64,000 nucleotides of DNA from Treponema_C sp050937815 (GTDB lineage: Bacteria; Spirochaetota; Spirochaetia; Treponematales; Treponemataceae), in contig NZ_JACDIJ010000001.1 of NCBI RefSeq assembly GCF_050937815.1, positions 372,001 to 436,000 on the forward strand, given 5' to 3'. The notes under the pieces were generated by a model. It saw only the letters and a program-made list of their open reading frames with translations, ran no database searches and was not told where the DNA came from. This document shows positions 18,045 through 28,271 of this stretch, piece by piece (the stretch's first letter is position 1; each line of letters begins with the position of its first letter). The position numbers and the translations under genes are program-made.

Positions 18045-18072
18045 TTATCGGAGGCTTTAATTTTTCACTTTA
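18045..18072 (-). promoter_or_regulatory. Sigma-28 (FliA)-like promoter for flgF-flgG-flgJ
   Basis: Read on the minus strand: TAAAGTGA (18072-18065), a 12-base spacer, then TCCGATAA (18052-18045). The sigma-28 consensus is TAAAGTTT, 11 bases, GCCGATAA. Thirteen of sixteen box positions agree, but the spacer is one base longer than usual. The predicted start is about ten bases upstream of the flgF ATG. Confidence 0.55.
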
Positions 18073-18084
18073 GCGACAGATATT

Positions 18085-18690
18085 CTATTTTATAAAAAAC
18101 GATGCGGAAGCTTCACGGATAAGTAAACTGACGGTTTCCGTAATTTGACGCACCGTTCCCCGCATTTGCCCCTGTACAAAACTTAAATAAACGGAAATAA
18201 GCCCGCCGGCAAACAACTCCAAAGCTATTTCGAACTGGGGATTGGTACGCACTTTTTCCGGCACCGTTTTGTCTGAAGAAATATAATCGATCAGTATTTT
18301 TTTTATTTGGTCGGTAAAGCCGATCGATGCGGTGTTTAAATTAATTCTGCGGTAAAAATCAAGATTTGCGGTAAGTAAAGCTTCGACACGGATTAAAAGC
18401 GGATCGGGATTTTTTAAAAAATCGGCAAAATCAAAGTCCGCCAAAAAACCCTGAACGTCTCCCACAATTTCATCGACAATTTCCATAAGCACATCCATGG
18501 GATTTGAATAATGGGCATAAAAGGTTCCCCTGTTCAAATCGGCCGTACGCACAATATCGGAAATGGAAATCTTGTCAATGGTTTTTTTTTGCATAAGGCT
18601 GACGTATGCATCCCGTATAAGGCGGCGCGAACGGGCGGCGCTGCGGTATTCGGCTTTTTTTACAAATGCGTTTTTTTCAATATCAGACAT
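18085..18690 (-). CDS. TetR-family transcriptional regulator
   Basis: 201 residues. The N-terminal TetR helix-turn-helix reads RLIRDAYVSLMQKK, KISISDIVRTADLNRGTFYAHY at about 24-60; the rest is a helical ligand domain of the TetR_C_7/C_11 kind. SD AGAGG precedes the ATG at 18690. The gene is divergent from the RND efflux genes, an arrangement in which the regulator commonly represses the pump and responds to its substrates. The effector is unknown. Confidence 0.88.
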   Translation of the reverse strand: MSDIEKNAFVKKAEYRSAARSRRLIRDAYVSLMQKKTIDKISISDIVRTADLNRGTFYAHYSNPMDVLMEIVDEIVGDVQGFLADFDFADFLKNPDPLLIRVEALLTANLDFYRRINLNTASIGFTDQIKKILIDYISSDKTVPEKVRTNPQFEIALELFAGGLISVYLSFVQGQMRGTVRQITETVSLLIREASASFFIK

Positions 18691-18781
18691 TTTTAACCTC
18701 TTTTATGCATTTTTGATAATTTACCGCTTTTTTGTTGTTGCGGTATTCACACTACATTATTATACTGTATTGACATTAAAA

Positions 18782-18800
18782 AATCAACACATGATTGATT
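18782..18800. promoter_or_regulatory. Candidate TetR operator in the efflux promoter region
   Basis: AATCAA at 18782-18787 and TTGATT at 18795-18800 form a palindrome with seven bases between, in the region between tetR and the efflux operon. A TATAAT box lies at 18805-18810, without a clear -35, so the site would overlap the promoter. Binding is inferred from position only. Confidence 0.4.
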
Positions 18801-18900
18801 TTGGTATAATGTGTTATTTTGTAATAAAAATTGTTGACGGAATATCCGCAGTATGCCGCAGACATTCCGCCAATGTAAAAAAAGGACGTATTCGGCTTTG

Positions 18901-19992
18901 ATGGAAAAAAAACTGTCTTGTAAATTTGTGCGGCGACTTTTGTTTATACTGCCGGCAATTCTCATACCTTTGGTTGCCGTTTTGATTTTTAAGAAAAAAC
19001 CAGACGAATACCATCCTCCCGCTCCGGCGGTAACCCTTATTCAAGCGCAAAGCAAAACCATTGCACAGGGAATTACATTGAGCGGCTACATAGAAGCCCT
19101 CGCCCCCGTTCCGGTTGTGCCGTTGGTAAGCGGTATAATAACCGATTACCCGGTAAAAACGGGTATGAAGGTTGCCGAGGGCGATATTCTCGCACAAATA
19201 GATAAAAAACACTTTATCCAGCAAATGCTTCAAGCAAAGGCTGTATACGAAAGTTTTGACAATGCATATAAGCGTATCGATTCTTTATATGCATCAAATG
19301 CCGCTACACAACAAGACTTTGAAACGGTTAAAGCACAGCGCGACAGTTCAAAAGCCGCATACGAGCTGGCCTTGCTCCAGCTTGAACATACCGATATAAA
19401 AGCTCCGATAAGCGGAACGATTTTAAATGCACCGCTTTCCAAGGGCAGTTTGGGAAATCCGCAGCAGCCCATAGCCCTTATAGCGGATTTAAACAATTTG
19501 GTTGTCCGATTAGACATACCTGAAAAATATTTCAATCTTTTTACCGGCACACAAAAAAACTTAATCGTATATATAAGCAAATCAAAAACCGCATACAACG
19601 GTAAAATACGGCCGAATGCACAAACAGACACTGTAAGTCCGTATATTCAAGCGAATACAAAAACATTCCGTACTGTGTTTACGTTAAATGAGGATATGCA
19701 TGACTTTATGCCGGGTATGTTTGTATACGTTCATATCATATACGATATAAAAGAAAATGTAGCGGCCCTGCCTTTGGAGGTTTTAAAAACGGACGGAAGT
19801 TTTTACACATACTCACCGGAAAACAATACCGTGAGTAAACACAGTCTGCCGATTACAATCAAAAACGACGAATATTTTATGATACCGGAAGAATTAAAAC
19901 ATGGCTGGTTTGTTCTTTCGGGTCAATACAATATTTTTGACGGGCAAACCGTAACGATTATTACAGATACGGGAGATACGCCGGAGCTATGA
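18901..19992 (+). CDS. RND efflux periplasmic adaptor (membrane fusion protein)
   Basis: 363 residues from the ATG at 18901; an in-frame ATG at 18853 is possible and neither has an ideal SD. One N-terminal membrane anchor (about 11-30) is followed by a biotinyl-lipoyl half-motif (VSGIITDYPVKTGMKVAEGDILAQID), a helical hairpin rich in Ala/Gln/Lys, the second lipoyl half (DIKAPISGTILN) and beta-barrel domains, the order seen in AcrA/MexA proteins. It links the inner-membrane pump with the outer-membrane channel. Its end overlaps the pump gene by four bases. Confidence 0.92.
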   Translation: MEKKLSCKFVRRLLFILPAILIPLVAVLIFKKKPDEYHPPAPAVTLIQAQSKTIAQGITLSGYIEALAPVPVVPLVSGIITDYPVKTGMKVAEGDILAQIDKKHFIQQMLQAKAVYESFDNAYKRIDSLYASNAATQQDFETVKAQRDSSKAAYELALLQLEHTDIKAPISGTILNAPLSKGSLGNPQQPIALIADLNNLVVRLDIPEKYFNLFTGTQKNLIVYISKSKTAYNGKIRPNAQTDTVSPYIQANTKTFRTVFTLNEDMHDFMPGMFVYVHIIYDIKENVAALPLEVLKTDGSFYTYSPENNTVSKHSLPITIKNDEYFMIPEELKHGWFVLSGQYNIFDGQTVTIITDTGDTPEL

Positions 19993-22900
19993 AAATATCC
20001 CATTATGCCGTAAAACACCCCAGAATTATCGGTATGCTCCTTATCGTTCTTATAACCTTCGGTTTTATATCGCTAAGCGGCATAAATGTAGCCTTTATGG
20101 GGGAATTATCGCTGCCGTCAATTGCGGTTATATCGATATATCCGGGTGCGGGAGCACAGGACGTTGAACGCGACGTTACCGATATCCTCGAAAACGATTT
20201 TGCAACCTTAAACGGATTAAAAAACATAACCAGTTCTTCAAAAGATTCGCTAAGCATCATTACTCTTTTTTTTCAAGACGGTATAGACCCCTATGAGCAG
20301 CTTGCGGAAGTGCGCAACCGTATAAACAAAAAACTTGAAGATTTACCCGACGGACTTCAAGGCATTCCGGATGCCCTCGTAGGCGGTTCGGAAATGCTTC
20401 CCGTTATAAGCTTTTCGGTATCCGGAGCCGAAGATTCCGCACGGCTGAGCGAATATATCGACGACAGGCTCAAACCCCGTTTAACCTCTCTTTCAGGAGT
20501 ATCTCAAGTTTCCGTAGCGGGAAGCAAAAAACCTATAGTAAGCGTAAAACTGCGTACAAACGATTTAAAGGCAAAGCAGATTTCCGTTACGGATGTATAC
20601 AATGCACTGCGATATGCAAACATAAAATTGCCGGCCGGTTCTGCAGAGTACCAAAAGCGAAATATCGATATCCGTTATGACGCTTCTTTGCAAACGATTG
20701 ACCATATACAAAATATAACCGTGGGAATCGGGGAACATAATGTAATAATCAAATTAAAAGATATAGCGGATATAGGCTTTGATTATCCTAAAGCCGAATC
20801 GATAGTATCGGACGGAGAAAAATCTATTGTAGTAATCGATATAAAAAAAAGAAGCGGCGCAAACGTTATGAAAATAGCGAAAGATGTAAAAAAAATACTT
20901 GCAGAATCCGCCGCCGATACACACGGAGCTATCGAATATAGTATTATAAACGATGACAGCAGGGTGATAAAAGCTTCCGTTACGACGGTCGTCACTTCCG
21001 GGATAACCGGTGTCGTTATGGCAATTCTCATACTGTTTTTATTTTTAAACGATATAAAAGCAACGTGCATTATAGGTATGTCCATTCCTCTTTCGATTTT
21101 GTTTACCTTTATCGGAATGAAAATACTGGGTATCAGTATAAACCTCATGAGTTTATCCGGTATGGTTACCGCACTCGGCATGGTTGTTGACGCTTCCATT
21201 GTTATGATTGAACAAGTATACCGCTATTATAAACGTATCCCGATACATACGGATACGGAAAATACGGATAAAGAAGATTTTACCGAAAAACTTGAAAAAT
21301 CAATCTATACGGGTGCGGATGAGGTCGGTCAGGCAATTTTATCGGGCGCGGCAACTACCGTTGTAGTTTTTTTACCCATTGCATTATTAAACGGATTAAT
21401 CGGTATGATGTTAAAGGATGTAGCTCTTACGCTCATACTTGCATTGAGCGCTTCGCTTTTTACCGCCCTTATTATTGTGCCGTTTTTAATGAGATTACTG
21501 TTACAAAAGCAAAATGTAAAAGAAAAAAAACGTTCTCTTTTTAATGTGCAAATTGTAAAACTTGAAAAACAATATGAACGTGTATTAACCAAGGCGTTGA
21601 AGGTGCCGAAGACGGTTATAGGAATATCCGTTTTAATACTCGTTTTTACCTTGTTTTTAATCCGGCTTTTGGGCATCAGTTTTTTACCGATTATCGATAA
21701 TTCGGATTATTATGCAGCTCTCAGCTTTCCGGCAGGATACAGCCTTGAACAAACACATATGCACATGACCAAAGCGGCACAGCTTATTAAAAAAAATATT
21801 CCGGAAGTTCAAACGACGATTTTGTATTCGGGATCGGCAGATAATTTTATATCTTCAAAAGGAAATCCCAACGAAGCCTTTACCCATATTATTTTAAAAC
21901 CCAGATCGCAGCGTAAAAAAAACATTCAAAACATTATAACGGAAACACAGCGGTTACTTTCTCTGTCGATACCCGATGCTCAAATCACGGTAACAAACGG
22001 CGGATTTAACAGACTTTTAGGATATGTTGCCGGCGGCGGCGGATTCGGTATCGGTTTGGAAGGAGAAAACATACAAGACCTATATGCCGAATCTTTGCGC
22101 TTGTATCATTTTTTAAAAGAAGATTCGGAAACCCTGAGTGTAAAAACGGACACCGCCTTTGACAGCACAAGCTTTGTATTGGCAATAAAACACGAATATA
22201 TGAACGAATTGGGCATAAACAATTATGAGGCTGCCCTTTCAAGTGTTATTTTATTTCAAGGATTGAATGCGGGGCGTTTTACCGATAAGTTAAGCGGAAA
22301 ACGCTACGATATATATTTGAGTTCGGATATAACCGATACGCCCCTGAATTCGGATACCTTAGCTGCCATAGAAATAAAAAACGGCGAAGGGCACATGGTC
22401 AGTTTTGCATCGATTGCAGATGAAAAAATAGAACAAAACCTTTCTTCAATAAATCATACAAACCGCACAAAAAGCATAAATATATCGGCCGTATTGGTAA
22501 ACGATAATACGGCAGGAATACATAAGCGCTTGCAGTCGTATTTGCAAAAAAATCCTTTAAAAAGAGGCATACGCAGTAAGTCAATCGGCATTATGGAATT
22601 ATTGGAAGACTCTCTGCCGCGCATGATACGGGCTTTGCTTATAGCGTGTTTTTTGGTATATACGGCTATGGTACTGCAATTCGAACGTTTCCGCCAGCCG
22701 CTTTTAGTTATGGGCGCAATACCTTTTTCCATAATCGGCGTTACATTCGGTTTACTGATTTTCGGATCAACAATGAGTCTTATAGCTCTTTTGGGAATTA
22801 TTTCGCTTGCGGGTATAGTCGTCAATAACGGTATTATTCTTATCGACTATATTAACTTAATACGCAGCAAACAAAGTAAAACAAACCCGGAAAGCGAACG

Positions 22901-24608
22901 GACATTAATACAAAACATTATTAAAGCGTGTGCAAGCCGTGTGCGCCCCATCTTAATGACAACGCTTACCACACTGTTGGGCATTATACCTATGGCGCTT
23001 GCCCGCGGTGAAGGGGCCGAAACATATACCGCTTTGGCACAAGCAATTGCAGGAGGATTGGTAAGTTCTACTCTCATAAGTTTGCTTTTAATTCCCGTTT
23101 TATATTACCTAACCGAATTGCGCCGGCTCAATATACAGCAGGGCATAAAAAACAAAATTCCTTTAAAACAAATAAGTTGTCTGTTTATTGTGCTCTTATC
23201 CGCTTTAAGCGCACAGAAACTGTACGGGCAAAAAACGCACGATTCGTCTTTTCAAGATTTATCTTCTCAAACGCAAACAAAGGTTTACACATATTCCGAT
23301 TTATTATATGCGGCGGAACAAAACAATCCGGCAATCCGAAAAGCCCGTGAAGAATTCCTGCAAAGTACTTTTGACACAAAAAATGCAAAAGGCGTTTTAC
23401 AGCCTCATATCGATGCAACAATGAGTGCTTCTTATTTATATAATAATCCGCTTCCCGATATTTATATGGACGCAAAAACCTTATTGCCGCCCGCAATCGC
23501 GCAAACTATGGGCGACGGTACAAAAAAAATAATGGATTTTCCCGACAACGACTTTAGACTCAGCCTTTCGGTTGCCCAGCCGATTTTTTTATGGGAAAAG
23601 GGTTTTAAAGCCGTTTCGATGTATACGGTTATATCGCGCATCAAGAGGGATATGCTGCAAGATACGCACAATAAAATTGAAATTGAAATAAAAACACGGC
23701 TTTGCGCCTTATATTATTTACAGGCGATGCTTCTGCTCACCGATGAACAAAAAAACTATATGCGTGCGCTAAGCCGCACTGCGGACCATGCGGCGCAAAA
23801 GGGCAGTATTCTTGAGCAGGAAGCGGCAAAAATACATTTAAACATAGGCGAAATTGAAATAGCCGAGGCACAAATACGAGGCAGCATTGCCGAGCATGTG
23901 CTGGAACTGCAAACACTAACCGGTTTGGAAAACTTAAAAGCCGAAAACTTGCCTTGTTTTCCCCATCCTAAAACAAGTGCGGATTTGGGCAAAAACAATA
24001 TTGAAGCGTCGCTGCGGCGTATTTTGACGGAAAAAGCCCTGAGCGCGCCGGAAGGCAGTATCAGTGCCGCAAAAGCGGGGCTGCGTGCCGCCGAACTTGC
24101 CAACAACATATCCGTATTAGATTCATACGGTATTCCCGATATAGTGTTATCGGGAAAACTCGAATACGGCGGCTCCGTTTCTTCATTTCAAAACAACGAT
24201 TTTTTTACAAAGGATAAATTAAAAGTAATAATCACCGTCAGCATGAACAGTACGCTTTGGGACGGCGGGAAAAAAATAAACGAACAAAAAAGATCTCAAA
24301 GCCGTGAAAATGAAGCCCAAGCGGATTTTGATGCGGCCGTTTTTTTTATAAAAGAACTTGTACATAAACAGCTTAATACTATCGAATTGTGCAATATCCG
24401 CAGCGCACATCTGGGTGAAAAAGAGCGTATTACAAATAAGATGCTGGAAAAACACGTGCATATGTTCGAATCCGGCTCGGGTTCCGAAACTGAGGTTTTG
24501 CAAAGCCGTGCCGAAAAAACACAGATTAAAATACAACTGCTTGAACAACACCTTATACGTGACGCGGCTCTTTTTACGCTCGAATATCTAACGGGAGCTC
24601 CGCTTTAA
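19989..24608 (+). CDS. RND efflux pump fused to a TolC-type outer-membrane factor
   Basis: 1539 residues. About 1-1045 form a complete RND permease: a first span at 12-32, two large periplasmic loops, and TM4 with GMVVDAS (Asp401, the proton-relay position). The chain then continues without a stop or a new start into PLKQISCLFIVLLSALSA (about 1056-1073), a typical signal peptide, and an outer-membrane efflux protein of about 460 residues with the paired TolC repeats (YAAEQNNPAIRKAREE; LRAAELANNIS). No ATG, GTG or TTG in frame is suitably placed at the junction. After TM12 the chain is cytoplasmic, so the internal signal could export the channel part and be cut by signal peptidase. RND-TolC fusions are known in other phyla but are uncommon. 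Substrate unknown. Confidence 0.88.
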   Translation: MKISHYAVKHPRIIGMLLIVLITFGFISLSGINVAFMGELSLPSIAVISIYPGAGAQDVERDVTDILENDFATLNGLKNITSSSKDSLSIITLFFQDGIDPYEQLAEVRNRINKKLEDLPDGLQGIPDALVGGSEMLPVISFSVSGAEDSARLSEYIDDRLKPRLTSLSGVSQVSVAGSKKPIVSVKLRTNDLKAKQISVTDVYNALRYANIKLPAGSAEYQKRNIDIRYDASLQTIDHIQNITVGIGEHNVIIKLKDIADIGFDYPKAESIVSDGEKSIVVIDIKKRSGANVMKIAKDVKKILAESAADTHGAIEYSIINDDSRVIKASVTTVVTSGITGVVMAILILFLFLNDIKATCIIGMSIPLSILFTFIGMKILGISINLMSLSGMVTALGMVVDASIVMIEQVYRYYKRIPIHTDTENTDKEDFTEKLEKSIYTGADEVGQAILSGAATTVVVFLPIALLNGLIGMMLKDVALTLILALSASLFTALIIVPFLMRLLLQKQNVKEKKRSLFNVQIVKLEKQYERVLTKALKVPKTVIGISVLILVFTLFLIRLLGISFLPIIDNSDYYAALSFPAGYSLEQTHMHMTKAAQLIKKNIPEVQTTILYSGSADNFISSKGNPNEAFTHIILKPRSQRKKNIQNIITETQRLLSLSIPDAQITVTNGGFNRLLGYVAGGGGFGIGLEGENIQDLYAESLRLYHFLKEDSETLSVKTDTAFDSTSFVLAIKHEYMNELGINNYEAALSSVILFQGLNAGRFTDKLSGKRYDIYLSSDITDTPLNSDTLAAIEIKNGEGHMVSFASIADEKIEQNLSSINHTNRTKSINISAVLVNDNTAGIHKRLQSYLQKNPLKRGIRSKSIGIMELLEDSLPRMIRALLIACFLVYTAMVLQFERFRQPLLVMGAIPFSIIGVTFGLLIFGSTMSLIALLGIISLAGIVVNNGIILIDYINLIRSKQSKTNPESERTLIQNIIKACASRVRPILMTTLTTLLGIIPMALARGEGAETYTALAQAIAGGLVSSTLISLLLIPVLYYLTELRRLNIQQGIKNKIPLKQISCLFIVLLSALSAQKLYGQKTHDSSFQDLSSQTQTKVYTYSDLLYAAEQNNPAIRKAREEFLQSTFDTKNAKGVLQPHIDATMSASYLYNNPLPDIYMDAKTLLPPAIAQTMGDGTKKIMDFPDNDFRLSLSVAQPIFLWEKGFKAVSMYTVISRIKRDMLQDTHNKIEIEIKTRLCALYYLQAMLLLTDEQKNYMRALSRTADHAAQKGSILEQEAAKIHLNIGEIEIAEAQIRGSIAEHVLELQTLTGLENLKAENLPCFPHPKTSADLGKNNIEASLRRILTEKALSAPEGSISAAKAGLRAAELANNISVLDSYGIPDIVLSGKLEYGGSVSSFQNNDFFTKDKLKVIITVSMNSTLWDGGKKINEQKRSQSRENEAQADFDAAVFFIKELVHKQLNTIELCNIRSAHLGEKERITNKMLEKHVHMFESGSGSETEVLQSRAEKTQIKIQLLEQHLIRDAALFTLEYLTGAPL

Positions 24609-24657
24609 AAACCGGATAATTTAAATACCGGATGCGTAAAAAACGAACGCTTTAAAC

Positions 24658-24697
24658 AAAAAAAGCTGCCGTAAGCACTTAAGCTTTCCGACAGCTT
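24658..24697 (-). terminator. Rho-independent terminator downstream of secF
   Basis: Read on the minus strand, AAGCTGTCG (24697-24689) pairs with CGGCAGCTT (24671-24663) and is followed by a run of T. It lies about 70 bases past the secF stop and ends the yajC-secD-secF operon. Confidence 0.75.
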
Positions 24698-24766
24698 CAC
24701 ATTAAAAACAATTCAAAAAATCAAAAAATTTTTAAAACCATCCGCCGTTAACGCACATGCACAGCA

Positions 24767-25996
24767 TTAAACCGTAAGCACGGAAACGGCGGCTTTTTTT
24801 TCTTCATCGGAGGGTTTCCAATTACGCCGTACCAAGGCAATAAAGGCACTCGCAATCATAATGGTCGAATATACACCGGAAATCATACCTACGATAAGAG
24901 CTAACGCGAATTCCTTCATACTGCCGGAAGTAAAAAAGTATAAAGCAAAAACAGCCAACAGTGTTGTAACGGTGGTAATAACCGTACGTCCCAAAATTTC
25001 GGTTTGAGAAATATCGAGCAGCTCTTTAAATGTAGCAACCTTTACCGTCTTTACGTTTTCACGTACCCGGTCCAAAACAACGATCGTATCGTTGATGGAA
25101 TAACCGATAATAGTCAAAATTGCGGCTATCATTGTCGAATTCATTTCTAGACCGGCCCAAGAAATAAAGGTGAGCATAATAAGGGCGTCATGGGTAATCG
25201 CCAATACGGCACCGAGGGCAAAATCCCAACGGAAGCGTATTGTGGAATACAGCCAAATCAGCAATAATGTCGCCGCAACCAAAAGTACGGATTGTATGAC
25301 AAGGGTAGATGAAAATTGCGAGCCTATAAAGTCCGTCTTTATAACGGCAACCATATCTTCACCGAAACGAGATATCAGCGAAGCATTGATAAGGCTCTGA
25401 AGCTTTTTACTTGCTTCCGGATCGCTTCCGTCATCGCCTGCACGAATTTGAAAGGAATTACTCTTCGAATCGCCCATCATTTTTACGGAAACATCACTCA
25501 TAGCGGAAAGTGCCGAACGCACATCTTCAACGGTATAATCACCGGTATTGTTTCCGATATAATGCAATCTAAACGGATTTTCTCCCAACAAGCTCGAAGA
25601 TTCGGAGTTTGAAAACAAATCAACCGCTTTTTGATCCTGTGACGCTTTAACAACAGCTTTGATGCCTTTTATTTCATTAAGAGCGGACGCCACTTCACCT
25701 ACGGTGCGGTATTTGACATAGGGTATCTCATAAGAGGCATTTTCGGCTCCGACACCGCTTACGACCACAGTCAGTCCGATACCGGATACTTGCACGGAAA
25801 CATTTGCAGGTCCCGTATAGGCAAGTTCCAAGGCGGTCGGTGCAATACGCACATCTTCGATTAAACCGGCTTTAAACTCAATACCGAGATTTAAGCCCTT
25901 TACGGTCAATGCATATACACCGGATAAAATAATCAAAACACTGATAACAACACAGGGAATAAAAGCTTTGCTAAAACGAATTATTTTTTTACTCAT
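24767..25996 (-). CDS. secF: Protein-export membrane protein SecF
   Basis: 409 residues, longer than the roughly 300 of many SecF proteins because the periplasmic part after the first span is enlarged (about residues 35-220). Six spans are expected; the conserved GYSINDTIVVLDRVREN motif of the SecF/RND fold is present, as is SQTEILGRTVITTVTTLLAV. With SecD it uses the proton or sodium gradient to pull proteins out of the SecYEG channel. It overlaps secD by four bases. Confidence 0.95.
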   Translation of the reverse strand: MSKKIIRFSKAFIPCVVISVLIILSGVYALTVKGLNLGIEFKAGLIEDVRIAPTALELAYTGPANVSVQVSGIGLTVVVSGVGAENASYEIPYVKYRTVGEVASALNEIKGIKAVVKASQDQKAVDLFSNSESSSLLGENPFRLHYIGNNTGDYTVEDVRSALSAMSDVSVKMMGDSKSNSFQIRAGDDGSDPEASKKLQSLINASLISRFGEDMVAVIKTDFIGSQFSSTLVIQSVLLVAATLLLIWLYSTIRFRWDFALGAVLAITHDALIMLTFISWAGLEMNSTMIAAILTIIGYSINDTIVVLDRVRENVKTVKVATFKELLDISQTEILGRTVITTVTTLLAVFALYFFTSGSMKEFALALIVGMISGVYSTIMIASAFIALVRRNWKPSDEEKKAAVSVLTV

Positions 25997-27762
25997 TTTT
26001 TAATCCCCCAACCGATATTGATTTTTTCCCGATGCAAGGTTTGCGTACCGAAATCGAATATAAGGCGGGAAACGATTAAAGCGGTAAATACCGATGAAAA
26101 AACACCGATGGCCAAACTGACGGCAAAACCCTGTATGGGGCCGGTACCCAATTGGGATAAAAACAAAGCTGCAATAAAGGTGGTTATATTGGAATCCATA
26201 ACGGCCCATAATGCCCGGTCAAAACCCGCATTTACCGCCGCAGCACGGCTTTTTCCCAAACGCAATTCATCGCGTATACGTTCGAAAATAATAACGTTTG
26301 CATCTACCGCCATACCGAGCGTTAAAATCATACCCGCAATACTGGGCAAGGTGATTGTAAGACCGAATGCCGACAAAATACTGAACATCATAAAAAGGTT
26401 TAATATTTGCGCTATAACCGCATTGATACCGGCACCGGTATACCATATAAGCATAAAAACCAAAACCAGGGACAAGCCCAATAAAACGGCTTTTATGCCC
26501 TGACGGATAGTTTGCTCTCCCAAAGAAGCTCCGACCGTTTGCTGACTTTCAACCGTAAGCGGCACGCTCAGCCATGCCGTTTGCAATACTTTTTGAAGAT
26601 TATGAGCTTCTTCAACACCGAAGCCGTCAATAGCTACATTGCCTCCGGGTATGGCCGTTTTTATGCGCGCATAAGATTTTACTTTATCGTCGGATACGAT
26701 AGCTAAAAAGTCGTCGACATGATTTGCCGTAAATTCGCCGAAAATAACGGCGCCTTCGGTATCAAGCGTAAGATGCACTTCGGGTCTGCCCAAACGCCCG
26801 GATCCGACCGTAGCAGACTTAATATGCTTTCCGTCAAGTACGATATCTTTTTTTATAACCAAATAGCCTTGACGTTCGTCCAAACCGTAATCGTCTTTTG
26901 AATATAAGCCCAAAACTTCCGTATCCGGGGGAATAATTGAAGGGTCCAAAAGTTTACCGGAAGCGGTAAAAGTATCGGCCATATGAGAAGCATAGTATTG
27001 ATTAAAAACTGAAGTCGCTTCCATATCGACAAGGCGGATATTTAAAATTCCCTTGCCTAAAATGATCGTATTGATACGGTCAGTTTCCGCCGCACCGGGG
27101 ATTTCAATATAAATACGGTCTTCTCCCTGTTTACGGATAACCGGTTCGGATAAACCGAATTTATCTATGCGGCCCCTGAGTGTTTCGACCGCTTGCGTCA
27201 TAGCCTGCTCTCTAAAAGCGGCTTCGTTATCTACGGAAACGCTGCCTTTTTGAGCTTCAACGGCTGCATCAAGATCCGCTTTTACAATAACGCTCATGCC
27301 GCCGGACAAATCCAAACCCAGCTTTACCGCACGGCTGTAACGATTTTTAGCCTTTAATATTTGCGACCGATAGCGGTTTTCAAAAATAACACGGGCTTCG
27401 GCCGCCGCTTTTATAGGATCGGCCGTTTCATCGCTTAAAATAAGCAATGCTTCGCGGACAGTCATCGGAGAAGAAGGAGTTTTACCACTTTTTTTATAAA
27501 GCTTTTTCGCTTCTTTTTCAAGCCATGCATATTCGCTGCCGAGTACCGCAGTACGGTCGGCACGCTGTATTTCTTTGAGAGTGTTTACATCTTGCGCCGC
27601 CATAACACTCGAATAATCTTTTATCTTTTCCAGCGAACTTAATGCCAGTGTTTGCACTTCTTTCGGAGTACCCGCATACCAAACCAATGAGGGCCACAAG
27701 AAGACAAAACACAGGGCAATAACCGCAAGAATAAGAACAAAGCGGCTTCTCTTATTCATCAT
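25993..27762 (-). CDS. secD: Protein-export membrane protein SecD
   Basis: 589 residues. One span at about 8-28, a large periplasmic region with the P1 motif LGLDLSGGMSVIVKAD near 150, and five C-terminal spans with LTLGMAVDANVIIFERIRDELR. Two ATGs follow one another at 27762 and 27759; the first lies behind GGAG and either would serve. Translationally coupled to secF and 20 bases downstream of yajC. Confidence 0.96.
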   Translation of the reverse strand: MMNKRSRFVLILAVIALCFVFLWPSLVWYAGTPKEVQTLALSSLEKIKDYSSVMAAQDVNTLKEIQRADRTAVLGSEYAWLEKEAKKLYKKSGKTPSSPMTVREALLILSDETADPIKAAAEARVIFENRYRSQILKAKNRYSRAVKLGLDLSGGMSVIVKADLDAAVEAQKGSVSVDNEAAFREQAMTQAVETLRGRIDKFGLSEPVIRKQGEDRIYIEIPGAAETDRINTIILGKGILNIRLVDMEATSVFNQYYASHMADTFTASGKLLDPSIIPPDTEVLGLYSKDDYGLDERQGYLVIKKDIVLDGKHIKSATVGSGRLGRPEVHLTLDTEGAVIFGEFTANHVDDFLAIVSDDKVKSYARIKTAIPGGNVAIDGFGVEEAHNLQKVLQTAWLSVPLTVESQQTVGASLGEQTIRQGIKAVLLGLSLVLVFMLIWYTGAGINAVIAQILNLFMMFSILSAFGLTITLPSIAGMILTLGMAVDANVIIFERIRDELRLGKSRAAAVNAGFDRALWAVMDSNITTFIAALFLSQLGTGPIQGFAVSLAIGVFSSVFTALIVSRLIFDFGTQTLHREKINIGWGIKK

Positions 27763-27782
27763 TTACTTTCAGCTCCGCATTT

Positions 27783-28202
27783 TTATTTTTCGGCCGAACC
27801 GTTTTTATCGGCAGTCGAAGATGCCGATTTTTCTTCAGCACTTTTTTTTGCTTTTCCGAATAAAGACTTTTTTTCGTCCGATTTTTCGTCGGCTTTTGCA
27901 GGCTTATCAACAACAACCGTTGCAATAGCCGAACGTGTAAATTCGATTTTTGTATTATCGTCTACTTTTACGATCACGGTTTGTTCTTTTGTGGAACTGA
28001 TGGTACCGTGAATACCGCCGATAGTAATGATTTTATCGCCTTTTTTTAAAGCTTCAATCATTTTTTGAGTTTCTTTTTGCTTTTTATTTTGAGGTCTGAT
28101 AATAAAAACGTAAAAAATAACAAAAATAAGCGCGATGGGCAGCATCATGCTTAAAAGAGAGCCCTGCGGAGCAGCGGCTTGCAGCAATGACATAACATAC
28201 AT
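27783..28202 (-). CDS. yajC: Preprotein translocase subunit YajC
   Basis: 139 residues from the ATG at 28202, which lies seven bases after AAGGAAGGA. A longer frame to 28298 would run into the 83-bp repeat, has no SD and adds a second hydrophobic segment foreign to YajC. One membrane span (about 18-38), then FIIRPQNKKQKE and GDKIITIGGIHGTI, both typical. The C-terminal 40 residues are Lys/Ser/Ala-rich. First gene of the yajC-secD-secF operon. Confidence 0.93.
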   Translation of the reverse strand: MYVMSLLQAAAPQGSLLSMMLPIALIFVIFYVFIIRPQNKKQKETQKMIEALKKGDKIITIGGIHGTISSTKEQTVIVKVDDNTKIEFTRSAIATVVVDKPAKADEKSDEKKSLFGKAKKSAEEKSASSTADKNGSAEK

Positions 28203-28271
28203 ACGAATGTCCTTCCTTATGATTTTAAAAATACTTGTAGTACAGAATAACACAAAACCGTAAATCCAGTC

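Noticed and set aside
20783..24551. Minus-strand ORFs across the RND-TolC gene
   Set aside because: Shadow frames of the long fusion gene; no start signals or recognisable domains.
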